From Caldifarciminota bacterium (GTDB lineage Bacteria; Hydrothermota; Tepidihabitantia; SM23-42): a stretch of DNA of 34,108 nucleotides. The stretch lies in the NCBI GenBank assembly GCA_027026255.1, contig JALVOT010000017.1, positions 143,562 through 177,669 on the forward strand, written 5' to 3'. Of this stretch, positions 7,606 through 16,407 are shown in pieces (position 1 is the first letter of the stretch; each line of letters starts with the position of its first letter). The position numbers were made by a program, and so were the translations under genes. Below the pieces are notes generated by a model. It had not been told where the DNA came from. It saw nothing but the letters and a program-made list of their open reading frames with translations, and searched no databases.

Positions 7606-8127
7606 TTATAAACTCACCCAGGACCCATTACCATAGGTATAAACCTTTATTCTTCCAATGTGATTTATTCCCACTGCAAAGTTTGCACGGCCATCAGTGA
7701 TATAAATAACACCCTTTGAAGCAGCTCCGAATGGTTCAAAAATCAGTGTATTACCCGGAAAGTCAAAACCATTTGTCGGTGGTGATGATTGATTCGCCTC
7801 AGGCGGGGTTGAACTTACTCCTCCAGTCACACCGAAACGAAGATGACCACCGGTTGTTTGCCCCAGCATGAAAGAGGACACACTACCACCCGGGCCGGTT
7901 ACTTGATAGTGCCTTGAATCTGGTATCGTTATCGAAAATCTCTGTCCCCTTGATAATGCCCGCTCCCTTATCTGTCTGAAGTCCTGGGCAATTGCCTGGG
8001 CCCCGGAACGTATCCGCGCCCTCTGCTGATTCCTTGCAAAATCCGGTATTGCAATAGCCAGTATAATACTGATAATTCCAATCACCACCATCAGTTCAAT
8101 CAGAGAAAAGCCTGATCTCTTTCTCAT
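7606..8127 (-). CDS. GspH/FimT-type pseudopilin, first gene of the minor-pilin operon
   Basis: A 173-residue protein with a textbook prepilin start: RKRSG|FSLIELMVVIGIISIILAIAIPDF. The following QRARIRSGAQAIAQDFRQIRERALSRGQ and the beta-rich tail (LRFGVTGG, GVIYITDGRANFAVGINHIGRIKVYTYG) match the GspH/FimT fold of minor pseudopilins. It should be part of the pilus initiation complex. The ATG at 8127 is preceded by GGAGGTGAAT. Being first in the operon followed by PilV, PilW, PilX and PilY1 favours the FimT (type IV pilus) reading over a type II secretion role. No major pilin, PilB/T motor or PilQ gene is present here. Confidence 0.9.
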   Translation of the reverse strand: MRKRSGFSLIELMVVIGIISIILAIAIPDFARNQQRARIRSGAQAIAQDFRQIRERALSRGQRFSITIPDSRHYQVTGPGGSVSSFMLGQTTGGHLRFGVTGGVSSTPPEANQSSPPTNGFDFPGNTLIFEPFGAASKGVIYITDGRANFAVGINHIGRIKVYTYGNGSWVSL

Positions 8128-8174
8128 ATTCACCTCCATTCTCTAAGAATCTATAATGCAAGATTCGTGCCTGA

Positions 8175-8202
8175 ATTTTAAATTTTTCTTCTGCAATTTC
8201 AA
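8175..8202 (-). promoter_or_regulatory. Likely promoter of the minor-pilin operon
   Basis: On the minus strand TTGAAA (8202-8197), 16 bp, TAAAAT (8180-8175). It would give a leader of about 40 nt ahead of the GspH/FimT start. The hexamers are imperfect, but spacing and position fit. The 227-bp gap between the two divergent operons holds this site and the M6 protease promoter and nothing else I can see. Confidence 0.5.
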
Positions 8203-8318
8203 AACTTTTTTTCGTGTTAATCACAAATTAGGAACTTTTTTACATATTCTGGGTAAAAAATTACACATTGTGTTGATGCCTGCAGCAATTATTATTATCC
8301 AATCAGAAAAATATCCGG

Positions 8319-8346
8319 TTGACAGGCAATCTGGTTTATATATAAT
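8319..8346 (+). promoter_or_regulatory. Consensus promoter of the M6 protease operon
   Basis: TTGACA (8319-8324), a 16-bp spacer, TATAAT (8341-8346). Only 8 nt separate the -10 box from the ATG at 8355 and no Shine-Dalgarno sequence exists, so the transcript should be leaderless or nearly so. Confidence 0.8.
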
Positions 8347-8354
8347 AATATATT

Positions 8355-10013
8355 ATGTATCTTCTATCCCTTATCCTATTTTTAATGCCCCCCAACCCAT
8401 TTGTAAGAAGTCCAATTACACCACCCCGATTCCCCGCCTTGATGAATCAGGGAATTAAACGCATCCCTGAGGCAATCGGCACAAAAAAGGCCCTGGTAAT
8501 ATTAATCGACTTCCCTGACAATCCTCACCAATATCCAAAGATTTCATTTGACTCTCTTATCTATTATGAAAACTGTAACTCATTAAGAGATTATTATACT
8601 GAGGTATCTTACGGTAAATTTACAATCAGTCAGCAGAGTTATATCAGTGATTGGGTGCGGGCACCGCACAACTACTCTTATTATATCGGAGATTCCTTCG
8701 GCCTTTACCCGGGAAACTTCCCCCGGAATGTTCAGGGAATAGTCTGGGCCGCCTGTAGCCTTGCCGACCCGGTGATAGACTTCTCCCAATTTGATGAAGA
8801 TAATAATGATACAGTGGATGCAATCTTTATTGTCCATGCCGGGCCAGGTGCTGAAGAGACCAGAAATATCAATTATGTATGGTCCCATCAATGGCAGCTC
8901 TCAAACACAGGTTCAGGTTGTCCCGGGGCATATCCAACTGATGATGGTGTATACATTGACCACTATTCAATGGAACCGGAGAAATTTGAAAGCCATACAG
9001 GAAGAATTACAGTCGGTGTCTTCGCCCATGAATTTGGCCATATCCTTGGGCTGCCAGACCTCTATGACAGAGATTATTCAACCTACGGGCTTGGAATATT
9101 TGCAATTATGGCTGCCGGCTCCTGGGGAAGAAAAAGTGAGCAGGACCTGCCTGGTTCCTCACCGGTCCATTTCTGTGCCTGGTCAAAGTATCAGCTGGGC
9201 TGGGTTCAACCGGTACCGGTTGAGCGCATCGGCAATTCAAAACTTATTGATCAAAAACTTCCTCCATCTGCTGATACCGGAAAGATTTACAGATTGTTGA
9301 GTGACCCTGACGGTCCGGACTGGGAGTGGTCCGGAGGAAGCGGTGAATATTTTCTGGTTGAGAACAGACATCAGTCCGGATTTGATAAAAGTCTGCCTGG
9401 TAATGGTCTATTAATCCTCCATATTGATGATTCCCGGAGCGATAATGATGACCAGAACCATCCCTTAGTTGGAATAATACAGGCTGATGGAGAAACAGGA
9501 TTCCTCTTAAACAATCTGGGTGAGGCGAAAGACCTCTGGAAAAATTCCACCTACGGGTTCGGCGATACCTCAAAACCGGCCAGTCTTGATTACAACGGTA
9601 ATCCTACCGGAGTCTGGGTATATAATATCGGTCCGGCTGATTCAATAATGACCGCATCTTTCTGGGTTACTCCAATCCTTCTGGGCAGGGTCTATTCATT
9701 CCCCAATCCCTATCGTGCTGACCATCCTCCTCCCTGGGGCGATAAAGTAGTCATAACCTATGTCCCGACCGATACGACCGAACTCACTTCTAAGTTCCCC
9801 AGGTTTAAGGTTACTATCTACAATATTGCGGGTGAACGTGTCAGAATACTTGACACCGGGCCTAAAGAAATCGACCGCTTTTCCCGACGCGCCTTCTGGG
9901 ATTTAAAAAATGAAAACGGCCAGGATGTTGTAAGTGGAATGTATCTTTATGTAATTGAAACCCTCGATAATAAACACGAAAGAAATAAAGGTCGGCTGAC
10001 CATTATTCGGTGA
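8355..10013 (+). CDS. Secreted M6-family zinc metalloprotease with FlgD-like C-terminal domain
   Basis: A 552-residue protease. A short hydrophobic N-terminus (MYLLSLILFLM) is a likely signal peptide. The propeptide/catalytic region has ALVILIDFPDN and SLRDYYTEVSYGKF, typical of the immune-inhibitor-A (M6) family. The zinc site is HEFGHILGLPD: H225, E226, H229 and D235 in the HExxHxxGxxD pattern. The last 105 residues (from about 444, YSFPNPYRA to GMYLYVIETLD) form a FlgD-like Ig domain, used in FCB-type bacteria as an export or surface-attachment tail. It probably degrades extracellular protein. The gene overlaps the next one by the four bases GTGA, so it is translationally coupled to a histidine kinase. 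It lacks a ribosome binding site and appears leaderless. Confidence 0.93.
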   Translation: MYLLSLILFLMPPNPFVRSPITPPRFPALMNQGIKRIPEAIGTKKALVILIDFPDNPHQYPKISFDSLIYYENCNSLRDYYTEVSYGKFTISQQSYISDWVRAPHNYSYYIGDSFGLYPGNFPRNVQGIVWAACSLADPVIDFSQFDEDNNDTVDAIFIVHAGPGAEETRNINYVWSHQWQLSNTGSGCPGAYPTDDGVYIDHYSMEPEKFESHTGRITVGVFAHEFGHILGLPDLYDRDYSTYGLGIFAIMAAGSWGRKSEQDLPGSSPVHFCAWSKYQLGWVQPVPVERIGNSKLIDQKLPPSADTGKIYRLLSDPDGPDWEWSGGSGEYFLVENRHQSGFDKSLPGNGLLILHIDDSRSDNDDQNHPLVGIIQADGETGFLLNNLGEAKDLWKNSTYGFGDTSKPASLDYNGNPTGVWVYNIGPADSIMTASFWVTPILLGRVYSFPNPYRADHPPPWGDKVVITYVPTDTTELTSKFPRFKVTIYNIAGERVRILDTGPKEIDRFSRRAFWDLKNENGQDVVSGMYLYVIETLDNKHERNKGRLTIIR

Positions 10014-11296
10014 AATCTTCTTATCCCAAAAATGTCAGCATTATTGCAGTTGTATTTATTATCTGCATACTATTTGTTGCCGGAATAAATTTATATATCA
10101 GCATTCAGTTTCGCAATCAATTAATTAAGTATGACCACAACAGGATTATCGCAATGGGCACAATCTGCCGGGGGTTTTTGAATCATTATCAAGACCCCCG
10201 AACAAAAAACTCCCTGTTTCGTATTTTGATGAAATCATTTCAGCTTAATACCCTGATTATCAGTGACACCCTCGATAACATCATCTATGATTCTCGTAAT
10301 CCATTTAATCCAAGCAGCATACCACAACGCATAAGCCTCCAGGGGAAATTCCCGAATCTGCCCAAACCAGGTCAGGTTATCCGAAAAGGAAAAGCCTATC
10401 TCTATCTTAATGATGAACCACGATTTTATCTCTACACAACCTTATCCGTTCTTTACATTCCGACCTTTGATAAAATCTTCCAGTGGCACATATTTTATAT
10501 AACAATTTCCCTGATATTTGTAGGATTTTTAGGAATATTTTTAATCCGCAACCTGTTTCTGCCGATGCGATATGTAAGCAAACTTGCTGAAGAACTGGGT
10601 GTTGAAATGAAATCTGAGGATTTTGTATCAAAAACATTCAAAGAAATTTATGATAAACTGCGCTTAAGGGAAGAGGCCATTAAAGAATTTTCCGGATATA
10701 TCGCCCACGAATTCAGAAACTCAATCGGTGCAATTGTGGGTATTGCCCGGCTTATTGAAAAAGGGAAAAAATCATCTGCAGAAATCATTCAGGAATGTCA
10801 AACTATGGAAGAATTAATCAATCATCTCTTAGAATTCGCCCGCCCCTTAAAACCTCAAAAAACCCGGATTGAAATCGACCAGCTGATTGATGATGTTGTT
10901 AAACAGATTCCGCTCGGCAAGGATATAGAGGTTTATAAAATACCGGAGCGGTCCGGTATATCAATAATGGCGGATTATGAACTTTTAAGCAATGCGATAA
11001 AAAACCTATTAAGAAATGCGGTTGAGGCAATAGATAAAAAAGGGGTAATCAAAATAGAAAAAGGCCGGTCCCAGGATTTTATAACGATTTCAATAATTGA
11101 TAACGGCTGCGGAATTGATCCCCAGGATGCTATAAAAATATTCACCCCATTCTATTCAAAAAAAGAGCAGGGTATAGGTCTGGGCCTCGCCTATGTCAAA
11201 AAAATTATGGAGGCACATAATGGCAGAGTTGAGCTGGAATCAAAAAAGGGTCAGGGGTCAAAATTTACATTATTTATCCCAATCTTGACCCCTTGA
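10010..11296 (+). CDS. Membrane sensor histidine kinase, orphan
   Basis: A 428-residue kinase. A first membrane helix (about 9-33) and a second (about 160-180) enclose an extracytoplasmic sensor of about 125 residues. After the second helix comes a HAMP-like linker, then the dimerisation/phosphoacceptor domain with GYIAHEFRNSIG; H233 is the predicted phosphorylation site. The ATPase domain shows the N-box NAIKNLLRNAVEAI, G1 box DNGCGID, F box FTPFYSK and G2 box GIGLGLAYV. No PAS domain and no response regulator are found next to it. It starts with GTG inside the stop of the M6 protease gene, which suggests equal expression of the two. The link between the extracellular protease and the sensor is inference from coupling. 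Confidence 0.92.
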   Translation: MKSSYPKNVSIIAVVFIICILFVAGINLYISIQFRNQLIKYDHNRIIAMGTICRGFLNHYQDPRTKNSLFRILMKSFQLNTLIISDTLDNIIYDSRNPFNPSSIPQRISLQGKFPNLPKPGQVIRKGKAYLYLNDEPRFYLYTTLSVLYIPTFDKIFQWHIFYITISLIFVGFLGIFLIRNLFLPMRYVSKLAEELGVEMKSEDFVSKTFKEIYDKLRLREEAIKEFSGYIAHEFRNSIGAIVGIARLIEKGKKSSAEIIQECQTMEELINHLLEFARPLKPQKTRIEIDQLIDDVVKQIPLGKDIEVYKIPERSGISIMADYELLSNAIKNLLRNAVEAIDKKGVIKIEKGRSQDFITISIIDNGCGIDPQDAIKIFTPFYSKKEQGIGLGLAYVKKIMEAHNGRVELESKKGQGSKFTLFIPILTP

Positions 11297-11320
11297 TTTT
11301 AGCCGCGATTTGATTATATT
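11293..11320 (+). promoter_or_regulatory. Likely promoter of the tldD-pyr operon
   Basis: TTGATT (11293-11298), 16 bp, TATATT (11315-11320), overlapping the last codons of the histidine kinase gene. The transcript would start near 11327 and contain AAGGAG (11336-11341) before the tldD ATG. Confidence 0.6.
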
Positions 11321-11350
11321 TATCAGGATGCCAAAAAGGAGCAGTTAATT

Positions 11351-12778
11351 ATGAAAAAATTTATAAAGAATTTAATCGATACCCTATCCTTAAAAAAGGT
11401 CGATTATGGAGATATCAGAGTTGTGGAAACAGAAATTGAAACAATCACATTAAAAAATGGGGTCGTTGAGGCGATTTTGCACGATACCGACCTCGGTTTT
11501 GGGATAAGGGTTTTAAAAAATTCTGCCTGGGGGTTTTCATCCGCAAATCAACTTACCAGAAAAGCCGGAAACAAAGTAATCAAAGAAGCCCTTGATATCG
11601 CCCGGGCATCAGCCCGAATCAAAGGTTCCGGAGTCAATCTCACCCCGCTTAAACCCCAGAAAGGCACCTATCGCACCCAGTTTAAGATTGACCCGATGAA
11701 GATTTCACTTGATCAGAAATTAGAACTCCTCCTTACCTGTAATAGTATTATGCGCCGGGAGAAACTTATAAAGGTAAGCCAGGGTTTTCTCCGCTTTAAA
11801 AGGATAAAGGTGTATTTTGCCTCAACCGAGGGTTCTCTTGTCAGCCAGGATTTTGTCTATAGTGGCGGGGGTATAAAGGTCTATGCAGTGGACAAAGAAG
11901 AGATGCAGTCGCGTTCCTATGGTGATTTCAGTCAGCAGGGATATGAATTCATTAAAGAACTCAACTTTATCAAAAATGCGCCCCGAATCGCCGAAGAGGT
12001 TGTAATGCTGCTCAAGGCAGAGCCCTGCCCGGAAAAGAAGGCTACTGTGGTGCTCGATTCTGACCAGATGGTCCTGCAGGTCCATGAATCGTGCGGACAT
12101 CCTGCTGAGCTGGACCGGGTTCTGGGGACTGAGGCATCATATGCCGGCACCAGTTTTCTTACCCCTGATAAACTCAATAAATTCAAGTATGGTTCAGAGA
12201 TAGTTAATATTGTAGCGGATGCAACCGTGCCTAAGGCATTGGGAACATTCGGCTGGGATGACGAAGGTGTTCCAGCCCGGAAGGTCTATCTTGTGAAGAA
12301 CGGCCTGTTTGTCGGCTACCTGACTTCCCGTGAGACTGCAGGGATATTGAATCAAACCTCGAGTGGTGCGATGAGGGCCGACGGCTGGAACCGCATTCCG
12401 CTTATCAGGATGACAAATATCAATCTTCTTCCCGGAACCTGGAAATTTGAAGAGATAATTCAGGATACAAAAGACGGTATATTTATGCAGACCAATAAAT
12501 CCTGGTCTATTGATGATAAAAGGCTGAATTTCCAGTTCGGTTGTGAATTTGCCCGCGCCATAAAGAACGGTCGATTGACAAAGGTCTATAAAAATGCTAC
12601 ATATGCCGGCATAACACCCCGATTCTGGAAAAGTTGTGATGCAATTGCCAACCGCCGTTCCTGGAAGGTCCACGGCGTTCCAAACTGCGGCAAGGGGGAA
12701 CCGGGCCAGAGTATGTTTGTTGGTCATGGAACTGCACCGGCACGCTTTCGAAATATTCAAATTGGAATTGCACGATAA
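11351..12778 (+). CDS. tldD: TldD/PmbA-family metalloprotease, TldD type
   Basis: A 475-residue cytoplasmic protein, normal length for TldD. The zinc motif HESCGH (H245, E246, H250; HExxxH) followed by PAELDRVLGTEASYAGTSF is diagnostic of TldD rather than its partner TldE/PmbA, which lacks it. The C-terminus GHGTAPARFRNIQIGIAR also fits the family. TldD with TldE degrades unfolded peptides and matures some modified peptides such as microcin B17. No TldE gene lies next to it, which is unusual because the two are often adjacent; the partner may be elsewhere. It is the first gene of a run of seven genes leading into pyrimidine synthesis, with 18 bp to the next gene. Confidence 0.92.
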   Translation: MKKFIKNLIDTLSLKKVDYGDIRVVETEIETITLKNGVVEAILHDTDLGFGIRVLKNSAWGFSSANQLTRKAGNKVIKEALDIARASARIKGSGVNLTPLKPQKGTYRTQFKIDPMKISLDQKLELLLTCNSIMRREKLIKVSQGFLRFKRIKVYFASTEGSLVSQDFVYSGGGIKVYAVDKEEMQSRSYGDFSQQGYEFIKELNFIKNAPRIAEEVVMLLKAEPCPEKKATVVLDSDQMVLQVHESCGHPAELDRVLGTEASYAGTSFLTPDKLNKFKYGSEIVNIVADATVPKALGTFGWDDEGVPARKVYLVKNGLFVGYLTSRETAGILNQTSSGAMRADGWNRIPLIRMTNINLLPGTWKFEEIIQDTKDGIFMQTNKSWSIDDKRLNFQFGCEFARAIKNGRLTKVYKNATYAGITPRFWKSCDAIANRRSWKVHGVPNCGKGEPGQSMFVGHGTAPARFRNIQIGIAR

Positions 12779-12796
12779 GAAAGGGATAGCACAGCT

Positions 12797-14104
12797 TTGC
12801 ATAAAGGTCTGAATAATAACCTTATAGATTCCATACGGTTGCTCTCAATCATTATCTTATCGACTATCTCGTGCGCTTATTTTAATACATTCTACAATGC
12901 ACAGAGTTATTATCATAAGACACGACAACTGGTTACGAATGATACCCTGAAGGTCGATTCTGACTACTTTGATAAGACAATAGAAAAGGCTACATCGCTC
13001 ATAGTAAAATATCCAAATTCGCGCTGGGTAGATGATGCCCTCTTTATGATGGGTGTTTCATACTATTTTAAGGGTGATTATCCAAGGGCATTAGAGAAAT
13101 TTGACTATCTCTTGCTAAATTACCCGGAAACCGGCTTTTACGACGACGCCCTCTATTACAAAGGTCTTACCTATTTCAAACAGAACAACCTATCCAAGGC
13201 AGTAATCGCCCTCAAGGAGGCGGCAGAATCAAAGGCATACAAGAAAAATGCCGGCATTATTCTTTTATATATCTACAAAAGAGAGAAAAATTACGAAGCC
13301 ATAAATGAACAGGCACGGCAGTTGCTTGAACTTGGATTGTCAAAAAAAGAGAAAAATGATGTCCTCGAAATCCTGGGTGAAGCCCAATTCAATCAGAAAG
13401 AATATACTAAGGCATTAGACACCTACAATAAAATGCTTGAAATTACCAAGGCAAAGACAAAAAAGGATTCTCTGAAATTGAAGATCGCCCGTATCTATCT
13501 GCAGGTAGGAAAATATGACATCTGTAAGAAACTCCTTGAACCAGAACATAGCCCGCCATTCCGTCTCCTCCTTGGTGATTTGAATCTTAAATTGAATAAT
13601 AAAGAAAAGGCAGAGGAAATCTATCATAAGGTGACAAAAGAGGGCGGCGGTAATTTCTCTGCACAGGCATACTATAAACTGGCAAGGCTTTATGAAGAAA
13701 CCGATAGTATCGATAAGGCAATCGCCTATTATGACTCTTCACTTAATAAATCCGTAACCGATGAATATGCCCTGGAGGCGAAGAAAAAAGCCGATATCTT
13801 AAGAAAAATAAAAGAACTGCAGGGGAAAACTGAAGACCCGGCTGGAGCAAAATTTCATCTTGCTGAAATCTATTTTACAGAATTGAATGATATAAACCGG
13901 GCACTCAAATTCTATCGCACCGTAACCGAGGATTACCCCGGGTCTAAATGGGCATCAAAGGCACTTTATGCCCGTTTCTGGATAACCAAAAATATTGTAA
14001 AGAATGACTCTGCAGCCGGGATCCTTGCCGATGAACTATTTAAAAAATATCCCGATACCGAGTATGCAATAAGTGCCAGAAAAATACTGGGCATCGAGCA
14101 ATGA
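12797..14104 (+). CDS. TPR-repeat lipoprotein (BamD/YbgF-like style)
   Basis: A 435-residue protein with a hydrophobic N-terminus ending in the lipobox STISC; the mature protein begins CAYFNTFYNAQSYYHKTRQ. Nearly all the rest is tetratricopeptide repeats, for example YPNSRWVDDALFMMGVSYYFKGDYPRALEKF and DPAGAKFHLAEIYFTELNDINRALKFYRTV (quoted in parts in the sequence at about 13010-13110 and 13830-13930). Such proteins act as scaffolds at the inner leaflet of the outer membrane, as BamD does, but this one is longer than BamD and its partner is unknown. The start is uncertain: TTG at 12797 is the longest choice and has only a weak AAGGGA before it. Its last bases overlap pyrK by ATGA, so it is in the pyr operon. 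Confidence 0.82.
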   Translation: MHKGLNNNLIDSIRLLSIIILSTISCAYFNTFYNAQSYYHKTRQLVTNDTLKVDSDYFDKTIEKATSLIVKYPNSRWVDDALFMMGVSYYFKGDYPRALEKFDYLLLNYPETGFYDDALYYKGLTYFKQNNLSKAVIALKEAAESKAYKKNAGIILLYIYKREKNYEAINEQARQLLELGLSKKEKNDVLEILGEAQFNQKEYTKALDTYNKMLEITKAKTKKDSLKLKIARIYLQVGKYDICKKLLEPEHSPPFRLLLGDLNLKLNNKEKAEEIYHKVTKEGGGNFSAQAYYKLARLYEETDSIDKAIAYYDSSLNKSVTDEYALEAKKKADILRKIKELQGKTEDPAGAKFHLAEIYFTELNDINRALKFYRTVTEDYPGSKWASKALYARFWITKNIVKNDSAAGILADELFKKYPDTEYAISARKILGIEQ

Positions 14105-14850
14105 ATTTTCAGACACGGATTAAAAGAAAAATCTTATTTAATAGAGATATATTCGGCTTAGAGGTATTCCTTCCCCGTATCAGACCTGTTCCTGGCCAGT
14201 TCTTCCAGCTCCAAGCAAACCCGGGAATCGACCCCTTTTTGCAGCGGCCAATCAGTATCGCTTCTCACAAAAACCGGCATGCCCTCTTTATAATCAAGAT
14301 TGTCGGTAAGGGAACTAAGATACTGTCTGAAAAAAGACCGGGTGATCCTATCTTTTTAAGGGGACCGATGGGTAAGGGAATCAGACCAAAAAAGGGTAAA
14401 ACCCTGCTCATTGCCGGAGGGATTGGAATCGCCCCGCTCTACTTTCTTGCCCAGCACTGCCGGAAAAGAAAAATCCCATTTTCCATAATCTACGGAGCGA
14501 AAACCGAAAAAGACCTGATTCTGAAAACAGCACTAAAAAAATTGACCTCCTCCTGTTTCTTTGTTGTTGAAAAAGGGAAAGGGGAAAAAGGAACCGTCAT
14601 ATCATTTCTAAAAAACTTTCCAGTTAAGAATTATAAATTCATCTATGTATGCGGCCCAAGACCGATGCTCATTCAATTACAGAAACTCAAAATTACCAGG
14701 CCGGTCTATGCATTCTGTGAAGACTTTCTGGGATGCGGCTGCGGCATCTGCCTGGGATGTGCAATAATGGTCAAAAATACCTATAAAAGGGTCTGCACTG
14801 ATGGTCCGGTATTTAAATTAAAAGAAATCAATTTTTTAAACTATGATTGA
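14101..14850 (+). CDS. pyrK: Dihydroorotate dehydrogenase B, electron transfer subunit
   Basis: A 249-residue iron-sulfur flavoprotein that passes electrons from PyrD to NAD+ in the class 1B enzyme. The N-terminal part is the FAD-binding barrel (PGQFFQL, LQRPISIAS); the middle is the NAD-binding domain (LLIAGGIGIAPLYFLA). The C-terminal [2Fe-2S] site is CGCGICLGC, which fits C-x4-C-x2-C with one extra cysteine, and a fourth ligand in RVCTDGPVF. The gene overlaps the TPR gene by ATGA and pyrD by 8 bp, so translation is coupled. Its presence shows that the organism uses the NAD-linked dihydroorotate dehydrogenase and not a quinone-linked one here. Confidence 0.94.
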   Translation: MNFQTRIKRKILFNRDIFGLEVFLPRIRPVPGQFFQLQANPGIDPFLQRPISIASHKNRHALFIIKIVGKGTKILSEKRPGDPIFLRGPMGKGIRPKKGKTLLIAGGIGIAPLYFLAQHCRKRKIPFSIIYGAKTEKDLILKTALKKLTSSCFFVVEKGKGEKGTVISFLKNFPVKNYKFIYVCGPRPMLIQLQKLKITRPVYAFCEDFLGCGCGICLGCAIMVKNTYKRVCTDGPVFKLKEINFLNYD

Positions 14851-15694
14851 ACTATTCGGAATGAAATTTAAAAATCCTGTATTCATTGCATCCGGGGTTT
14901 TTGAATTTGGTCTTAAATACAAAAGGGTGAGCAACCGGGTTGGTGCCCTGTTTACCAAGGGCATCACCTTAAAACCCAGAACAGGTAACCCCCCACCCCG
15001 GATATATGAAACACCCTGCGGTTTGATTAATACCGTGGGTCTTGAAAATCCCGGGGTTAAAGAATTTGTCAAAAAGATTCTCCCCCGGATAAAAAAACTC
15101 AAAACCCGTATCTTTGTTAATGTTGCAGGATTTACAAAACAGGAATTTGTCCAGATTGTCCAGGAAATCGGTAACCGGGTTGACGGCTTTGAACTGAATG
15201 TCTCCTGCCCCAATGTAAAAGAAGGTGGTGTCCAGTTCGGACAGGACCCCCAGATCTGCGGCCGGATTGTTACTGCAGTGCGTAAGAAAACAAAACTTCC
15301 TGTAATCGTCAAACTTACTGCCAATTTTTGTGATCCCCTGATAACAGCAAAAGCCTGTGTGGATGCGGGCGCCGATGCCATAGCATTGATAAATACGCTC
15401 CATGCAATAAAGTTTGATACAACGAAAAAGAAACCCTTAATAATCGGAGGACTTTCTGGCCCGGCAATAAGACCATTTGCCCTCTATTGTGTCTATCGAT
15501 TAAAAGCATTGAAGGTGCCGGTCATCGGCGGCGGCGGCATTGTCAGTGCCCGGGATGCCTATGAATTTATCCTTGCCGGGGCATCGGCAATCACCCTGGG
15601 CTCAATCTGTTTCAGGGACCCCTATGCACCTTTAAAGATTATCAAGGAACTAAAAAAATTTATGTCTGAACAAAAACCAAGGAGGTTAAATTAA
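14843..15694 (+). CDS. pyrD: Dihydroorotate dehydrogenase B, catalytic subunit
   Basis: A 283-residue FMN enzyme (TIM barrel) that oxidises dihydroorotate to orotate. Class 1 signature: FELNVSCPNVKEGGVQFG, in which C122 is the catalytic base. FMN phosphate binding is seen in PVIGGGGIVSARDAYEFILAGASAITLGS (split over 15520-15605). It is slightly shorter than the common 300 residues, with no missing core motif. The start overlaps pyrK by 8 bp and the stop overlaps the pyrF start (TAATG). Confidence 0.95.
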   Translation: MIELFGMKFKNPVFIASGVFEFGLKYKRVSNRVGALFTKGITLKPRTGNPPPRIYETPCGLINTVGLENPGVKEFVKKILPRIKKLKTRIFVNVAGFTKQEFVQIVQEIGNRVDGFELNVSCPNVKEGGVQFGQDPQICGRIVTAVRKKTKLPVIVKLTANFCDPLITAKACVDAGADAIALINTLHAIKFDTTKKKPLIIGGLSGPAIRPFALYCVYRLKALKVPVIGGGGIVSARDAYEFILAGASAITLGSICFRDPYAPLKIIKELKKFMSEQKPRRLN

Positions 15695-16407
15695 TGAAAG
15701 AACATCTCATTGTCTCGCTTGACCTGAACAACCTTGAAGATATCAAAGACCTGGTCAAAAATTTAGGTGACCTGGTTGCATTTTACAAAATCGGCTCAAT
15801 TCCATTTATCTATTTTGGCAGGGAAATCATTACATTTCTCAAAGAGAACAATAAAAGAGTGATGCTCGACTTGAAATTTCACGATATTCCCAATACAGTT
15901 GCTCGAACCTGTGAAGGGGCATTAAAACTGGGCGTCGATTTTATCACCCTGCATACAAGCGGCGGTTTTTCAATGCTTGAAGAGGCGGTAAAGGCAACCC
16001 TATTATATGAAGATAAAAAAATCCCACGCCCCAAACTGCTCGGCGTGACTGTTCTGACAAGCATTGATGAGGCACATTTCAGAGACCTGTTCGGTGATAT
16101 TAAAAGGTCACTCTCTGAACAGGTTCTATTTCTTGCCGGTCTTGCCCGCAGTGCTGGACTTGATGGTGTTGTAGCATCACCCAAAGAGATCAAAATGATA
16201 AGAGAAGAATGCGGTAAGGATTTTCTTATCGTCACACCAGGAATCAGGTTAAAACCGGGTCAGGATGACCAGGCGAGAACTATGACGCCGGGACAGGCAA
16301 TAAGTGCCGGGGCTGACTATATTGTTGTGGGTAGGCCGATAGTAAAGGCACCTGACCCGGTATCTGCAGCCGAAGAAATCATTAAGGAGATGGAAAGTGG
16401 AAATTGA
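15694..16407 (+). CDS. pyrF: Orotidine 5'-phosphate decarboxylase
   Basis: A 237-residue cytoplasmic TIM-barrel enzyme that converts OMP to UMP. The catalytic motif is LDLKFHDIPNT with D59, K61 and D64 in the D-x-K-x-x-D pattern. The phosphate-binding end is seen in VTPGIRLKPGQDDQARTMTP and GADYIVVGRPI. The ATG overlaps the pyrD stop by one base (TAATG) and AAGGAGG lies just upstream. The end overlaps pyrE by 11 bp. Length and motifs are those of the bacterial PyrF group. Confidence 0.96.
   Translation: MKEHLIVSLDLNNLEDIKDLVKNLGDLVAFYKIGSIPFIYFGREIITFLKENNKRVMLDLKFHDIPNTVARTCEGALKLGVDFITLHTSGGFSMLEEAVKATLLYEDKKIPRPKLLGVTVLTSIDEAHFRDLFGDIKRSLSEQVLFLAGLARSAGLDGVVASPKEIKMIREECGKDFLIVTPGIRLKPGQDDQARTMTPGQAISAGADYIVVGRPIVKAPDPVSAAEEIIKEMESGN

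Noticed and set aside
12194-12802. 202-codon minus-strand open frame opposite tldD
   Set aside because: It is antisense to the conserved TldD zinc-motif region and beyond; codon pattern and composition come from the real gene.
14836-15381. 181-codon minus-strand open frame opposite pyrD
   Set aside because: Complete overlap with the well supported pyrD; no start signal.
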